A stretch of 64,000 nt of DNA, taken from assembly GCA_034769895.1 (NCBI GenBank), contig CM068372.1, forward strand, positions 371,337,258 through 371,401,257, read 5' to 3'. Shown piece after piece: positions 60,033-64,000 of the stretch (position 1 is its first letter; each line of letters opens with the position of its first letter). Position numbers and translations under genes: made by a program. This DNA comes from Magicicada septendecula (Eukaryota > Arthropoda > Insecta > Hemiptera > Cicadidae). The notes beneath the pieces are model-generated. The model had not been told where the DNA came from, did no database searches, and saw nothing but the letters and a program-made list of their open reading frames with translations.

Positions 60033-60640
60033 TCACCGGACAAAAGGCTTACCGCATGACAAATGGCGCCAATCGTACACTCTAGTGTTTTTGGTGGCCC
60101 TAAAAAGGACCTGTGGCGAGAAGGCTGATGTTGGTCGTGCCGCGCTGAGATGTTCGGCGGCTGCGCCCGCTGATCGTGGCGTACTGCAGTCCTCCTCTTC
60201 TTTCGGCATCGGTTGTAGAGTCGGCTGCCGGCCCAGCGACGTCCATCGCTGGCGCGGAACGGGAGTGCAAAGACGCAAGAACAGTGGCGGTTCTATTCTT
60301 CGGCTGTTCCTTCCGGCTGACTCTGCCTCAATGTCGTCCGAGAGAGGAGAGGAGATGAAGTGCGTCCGATGGCGTGGCGATGAAGAGTGCTCAAAATTAA
60401 CACGACTGGGGGTTGCTCAAGTACTGCAGTGTCCCGAGTCTCAGAAAGGACTCCTGCCACTGGGTCTGTTTGAGTTCTTTATATACTTTTTACCTAATTA
60501 TGGAGGGGTCTGAAGCGACCTGCGATTGGTGGATTATACCACCGGGACTAACAAACGAGGTCACTTCCAGTACTCACCTGGTCGCGGGGTGTATTTACCA
60601 AGTCCGGCAATGAGGGAATTGTGGGTCACTCTGTCGGAAC
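60033..60640 (-). other. GC-rich promoter-like segment, unclassified
   Basis: Clearly GC-richer than its left side. On the minus strand there is a TATA-like 'gtatataaag' (plus-strand 60477-60486), then a GC-rich leader, an 81-codon ORF (60278-60033) and, after it, TGGCGCC (around 60066). One reading is an LTR with promoter and primer-binding site (a TGTTAG start at about 60553). Another is a promoter and 5' region of another element or of a host gene. I see no partner LTR or known domain. A CAG/GTGAGT donor-like site lies at about 60573-60581 on the minus strand. Confidence 0.35.
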
Positions 60641-60650
60641 GAACATCAGG

Positions 60651-61448
60651 TCAGGCGACATGCTGGGTAGTGTCGAACGGGATATGCTCAGGTAGGCGGC
60701 GACTGAACGCCGGGCCAAAGCGTTCCCACTCGATTACCCGCCGCTCGTCACGGACGGTAGAGTGCTGGGTAGCTATATGTCCACTAATGGGGCAATGGTC
60801 CGAGGACAGTTTCGAAATGACGGAGACGTGGACCGGGCAATAAACGCCCCTGACCGCAGCAATGTCCAGTACATCAGGGCGGGAGTTAGCCCTCGAGGGA
60901 TAGTATGTAGGCCCGGTAGGACCCATGACTGTGACCCGAGCCGCATCAGCATACCTGCGTAAGCAGGCCCCGTTTGGGTTCACCAAGCGGCTCCCTCAAT
61001 CAGGGTGCTTACAGTTCAGGTCGCCCGCCAGGACTACCCTTCTGTGTGCGGCAAAGACGGCCTCCAGATCGTTCGACAGGAGCTCCGTTTGTGGAGGCTT
61101 GTATGCGGAAACCACGAGTAGGCCGCAGAGAGCACCATGGAGCACAACCGCGGTGCACTCGAGGTTCCGCCGCTGAGGCAGGACAACGCGGTGATGGCGA
61201 AGACTCGCCTTCACCGCGATGGCGGTGCCCCCTCCTGCACGATCCGACCGGTCGTCCCGGTAGCACACATAGTCGGGTAGTCGGAATCGATGATGCGGGG
61301 TCAGGTGCGTCTCACCAATAAGAAGCACATCGGGCTTGTGACGGGCAACGAACTCTAAGAGCTCAGAATGCCGGGAAGCGAGGCCATTGGCGTTGCACGC
61401 CACGAGCTCGAGGTCTCGCTTGAGGGATTGCCGTGGTTGTCCGTTCAT
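60651..61448 (-). pseudogene. LINE ORF2 endonuclease domain with one nonsense mutation
   Basis: N-terminal apurinic-like endonuclease, which nicks DNA to prime reverse transcription. It starts at ATG 61448 (MNGQPRQSL). Visible motifs: 'ACNANGL' (start of the fold), 'DVLLIGETHL' (catalytic glutamate), 'GGGTAIAVK', 'VVSAYKPP', 'VLAGDLNCKHPD' (catalytic Asp/Asn), then after a stop 'RPDVLDIA' and 'SKLSSDHCPI' (the C-terminal SDH catalytic histidine). The stop at 60996-60998 replaces the tryptophan usual after HPD, a likely TGG to TGA. The frame is otherwise continuous to about 60651. RT is missing. It overlaps ORF1 by about 86 bp. Confidence 0.9.
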
Positions 61449-62283
61449 AGCAGACCAATAATACGGCAGGCTTCCAACAAGAGGGGAATTTGTCTTGGAG
61501 TGAGGCTGTTGCCAAGCATTCCTTGATTTTGAGGAAAGTTTGGGGGGCTACTTTCTGCAAGTTGTAGCTTGCCAGAAAGTCAGAAGCGACGGTGAGATCA
61601 TCGGTAGGTGATGTCTGGGGAGAACGCTTGGCGTCAGCTGCATAGCTGCGGCAGGGAGTGGCGGTGGAAGCCTTGGGGGCAGGTTCTGGAGCGGGTGGTC
61701 GCTCTGGCTGTTGGCGGACAGGCTTGGGTCCAGTGGCAGGTTTTGGTTGGCCCGTGTTCTTGGCCTGAGGTTTACCTTGCTTCTTGCCTGATCTTGGGTA
61801 GCGAGGCTTGGGTGGCGGCGGCAGTGGATGATCAATTTCCCCATCGTCCTGCGGCAACGGGACTTTTGCGTAGGCGGGTATCTCGCGTTCCGGTTCCGAG
61901 GGCGCGGCTTTTGGTGTGGCCTGTTTAGCTACGCTCGGGCTCACTGCACTTGGTGGTTTCGGAGCCGGAGCAGACCTTGGGGCTGGTTTCCGTACCACAG
62001 GCGCAGAGGCTTTGGCCAATTTTACTACTGGCTGCATAGCATGTCTTGGCTTGGGCTGGACTGGCTTAACAAGTTTGTCCAGCTGCTCTATGTAAATGGG
62101 ACAGCACCTGTTATTTGCAGCATGGGCGCCGCCACAGTTGATACAGTACCTGTGATTGTCAGGAACAGCGCAGGCCTGCGTTAGGTGGTCGAGTCCGCAT
62201 TGGACGCAGGTCGGCGCGTTCCGACAACCGAAGCTGCTGTGGCCGTACCTCTGACACCTATAGCACTGGGAAACCCAAACCTT
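61363..62283 (-). pseudogene. LINE ORF1 (gag-like) with three zinc knuckles, 5'-truncated
   Basis: RNA-binding gag-like protein of Jockey-clade LINEs. The frame is open from the truncation near 62283 to 61363. The first residues contain three cysteine-rich knuckles: 'CYRCQRYGHSSFGC', 'CVQCGLDHLTQAC' and 'CINCGGAHAANNRCC', which bind nucleic acid. A long proline/alanine/lysine-rich low-complexity region follows, then a C-terminal segment with 'DDLTVASDFLASYNL'. The N-terminal part, including any esterase or RRM domain, is absent. There is no ATG at the true N-terminus because the copy is cut; the first in-frame ATG is at 62037. Confidence 0.87.
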
Positions 62284-62323
62284 TTAGGACAAACATGTAT
62301 ATCTTTTATCCTATCTTTTCTAC

Positions 62324-62490
62324 AGTTTGGCCCTTACTCCATCTGACTTCAAAATATTTTATATGCTGGAGAATTTTTGAGGAAGTAAGAATTTAAGATG
62401 GGATGAGGATTGGACTCAATTTGCATCCAGCAAAAGAAATCTTCATTGGTTCCAATTCACAAGCTTCTGAGCTACTTATGGATGTACATA
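62324..62490 (+). pseudogene. Possible mariner transposase C-terminal remnant
   Basis: One frame reads 'LALTPSDFKIFYMLENF', stop, 'GSKNLRWDEDW', resembling the mariner C-terminal pattern (SPDLAPSDF..F..L..FL.G....DDE). Short and degenerate, so low confidence. It lies beside the LINE truncation point. Confidence 0.32.
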
Positions 62491-63019
62491 GCTAACCAAA
62501 AGGATTATGATTTGAAATAATAATATCAGTTCTCGCGAGTACATCATAGTCAAAGTCTTGTAATCATGTAGACTCAGATCAGATACAATTCGTTAACCAT
62601 ACTAACAAATGAAATACCTAGCTTACATAAATACAATTCTTCTTATTTTCCAGCAAAATTCCACTTAGTACAAACATTTAATCCAAAGCTATTCCAGTTT
62701 TCTAATACCTTAAAAAAAAATATTTTGTTGAATATACTAAAATATATCTTAACAGCATTAATGATTTCCTGATTCTGTTGAGGAATCTCACTTCCAAACA
62801 ACCCAGTTTGTATATATGGAAACAGATAAAAGTTGAACAAAACTTCAGAATAAATTACCCGGGGAACTGAAAACATTTGCAGCTTTCACTCACTGTGAGT
62901 TTCTTCAGAGGTGGCTATGAGATCTGTCAGTTCTAGTCTGGCAGGAACATCACTGTTTGAAATGTTTATCCGATCCATCAAATCTGTGTGTGTGTTAGAG
63001 AGTATAATGTGTGATTATA
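62490..63019. other. Unassigned region
   Basis: A minus-strand ORF (62643-62876) has no recognisable motif. Nothing else seen. Confidence 0.5.
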
Positions 63020-64000
63020 CAGGGTGCGGCGAAAAGACCTGATGGTTTTTAATTAATAGCAACTCTCACATTAGTCAACATTTTTACACTTTTTTTAATA
63101 CATTTGGGTATATATGCCATTTAACAACCAATTAAACATTTATGAAAACTAAGTCTTAGGATTTGAAGATGACGTCATCCAAATGGAGTCCATTTTTTGC
63201 CATAAACTCGTCAAGTCTTCCGGAGAAGCTGTCAAAACCACGCACCAACATTTGATTTGATATGGTATGCCTGGAGTTCCTTTTTTCCTGGAGTATTGCC
63301 CCTTTCAGTTTGTCCAATGTGCGTGGTTTGTTTACGTACACTCTTGGTTTAAGGAACCCCCACAAGAAAAAGTCACCGATGCTGAGGTCTGGGGAACGGG
63401 CAGGCCAAGCAATCTCACCATTACGAGAGATTAGGCACCCAGGAAACTTTACTTTCAAGTAATCCATCACAATGTTAGCTGTATGAGCAGTTGTCCCATC
63501 TTGCTGAAACCAGACATGGTTGCGAAGTAGGCGTCTCCTTCTTCGTTCGGGTATCAGGAAATGTTGTAGCACTGACAGGTAACGCGCTGCATTCACTGTA
63601 ACTGTTTGCCCATTCTCCTCAAAAAAGTATGGCCCAATGACACAATTCTTTGTAACTCCACACCACACTGTCACTTTCGCACTATGAAGGGGCTCACATA
63701 TAGTTCATGCAGCTCTTTAGGGTTTGTATCCGACCAATAATGGAAGTTTTGTTTGTTTACATAGCCAGACAAATGTAAATGAGCTTCATTGCTCATTATG
63801 AGAAACGTGTCATCAGTCATCAAGTCAATCATTTGATCTGAAAATGTTGTATGACGGGCGTAATCTTGAGGCTGAACCGCTGAACGATGGCCATTTTGTA
63901 AGGGTGGAAGTGCAAATCAAAATGCAGTATTCACCATACAGTCCAATCAGAGAGATGCACAACAACAGCGTGTTTACAAGCTGGCCGGTGCGGGCTTGCC
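63020..64000 (-). mobile_element. Tc1/mariner-superfamily (DD41D type) element, cut by the window edge
   Basis: The plus-strand end CAGGGTGCGGCGAAAAG at 63020 is preceded by TA (63018-63019), consistent with a terminal repeat and TA target site. The minus-strand transposase remnant fills 63156 to about 63900. The other end is outside the window. Confidence 0.8.
63156..63900 (-). pseudogene. DD41D mariner-like transposase, frameshifted and missing catalytic Asp 1
   Basis: Transposase of the Tc1/mariner superfamily. 63156-63674 is open for 172 codons: 'VWCGVTKNCVIGPYFF', 'WFQQDGTTAHTAN' with the second catalytic aspartate, and 'WPARSPDLSIGDFFLWG' with the third. 41 residues separate them, which defines the DD41D (rosa-like) group. 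Upstream, in another frame, 'SNEAHLHLSGYVNKQNFHYW' is present. The position that is normally the first catalytic aspartate (SDEAHFHL) is asparagine here. A one-base loss near 63690 joins the two parts out of frame. Both changes predict an inactive enzyme. The N-terminal DNA-binding region is off the window or degraded. Confidence 0.85.

Larger units (their letters stand above)
60651..62283 (-). mobile_element. Jockey-like LINE fragment (ORF1 plus endonuclease)
   Basis: Two overlapping minus-strand coding regions in the order ORF1 then endonuclease. Truncated on the 5' side near 62283 (stop and unrelated sequence beyond) and on the 3' side near 60651 before any RT motif. GC content is far above that of its neighbours. 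Confidence 0.85.

Noticed and set aside
61548..62184. ORFs on both strands in the LINE ORF1 region
   Set aside because: High GC and proline/alanine codon bias open several frames. Only the frame with the zinc knuckles is supported.

Overview
This is repeat-dominated, AT-rich animal DNA, most likely from an arthropod. The support is the mix of element types: a mariner-like transposase with DD41D spacing, pogo/Tigger transposons, Penelope-like elements (PLEs), a Jockey-like LINE with gag-type zinc knuckles, and several LTR retrotransposon families. There is no bacterial or viral gene organisation and no confidently recognised host gene. The only hints of host coding sequence are a candidate exon at 36270-36462 (minus) and a short ORF at 7355-7569 (plus). 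Neither is identified.

Layout. 1-1731 is the 3' end of an LTR element whose 5' part lies outside the window. 2105-4642 is a decayed Tigger with TA target duplications. 4673-7301 is an old solo LTR that contains a younger solo LTR (4972-7012). 8406-15770 is a palindromic PLE pair whose left arm is split by a minus-strand LTR element (8685-15295). That element in turn holds a nearly intact Tigger (10696-13003) and a LINE tail (13476-13946). 16189-18023 is a second PLE family with RT and GIY-YIG remnants and an inverted copy of its own 3' end. 21066-26679 is another PLE palindrome, split by a 4.5 kb solo LTR (21371-25885). 26680-34374 is an LTR element with 2.5 kb LTRs. 36487-54489 is a very large element with 4.2 kb LTRs. 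Its left LTR carries a young LTR element (39166-45820) and its right LTR a small PLE fragment (51852-52129). 56144-57989 is a plus-strand solo LTR. 58.7-60.0 kb holds another PLE tail. 60.0-62.3 kb is an unusually GC-rich LINE fragment plus an unclassified promoter-like segment. 63020 to the end is a mariner-like transposon.

Three things stand out. (1) Hammerhead ribozyme motifs sit in the 3' regions of at least four PLE families, with the CUGANGA and GAAA core boxes and the stems readable by eye. (2) A group of non-autonomous LTR retrotransposons carries no pol. They encode only coiled-coil, gag-like ORFs with a shared C-terminal motif, and some of their LTRs contain repeated primer-binding-site-like sequences. 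(3) Many insertions can be proven inside the window itself, because an uninterrupted homologous copy of the target lies elsewhere in it. This gives exact target duplications (4 bp for LTR elements, 12 bp for a PLE fragment) and a relative order of events.
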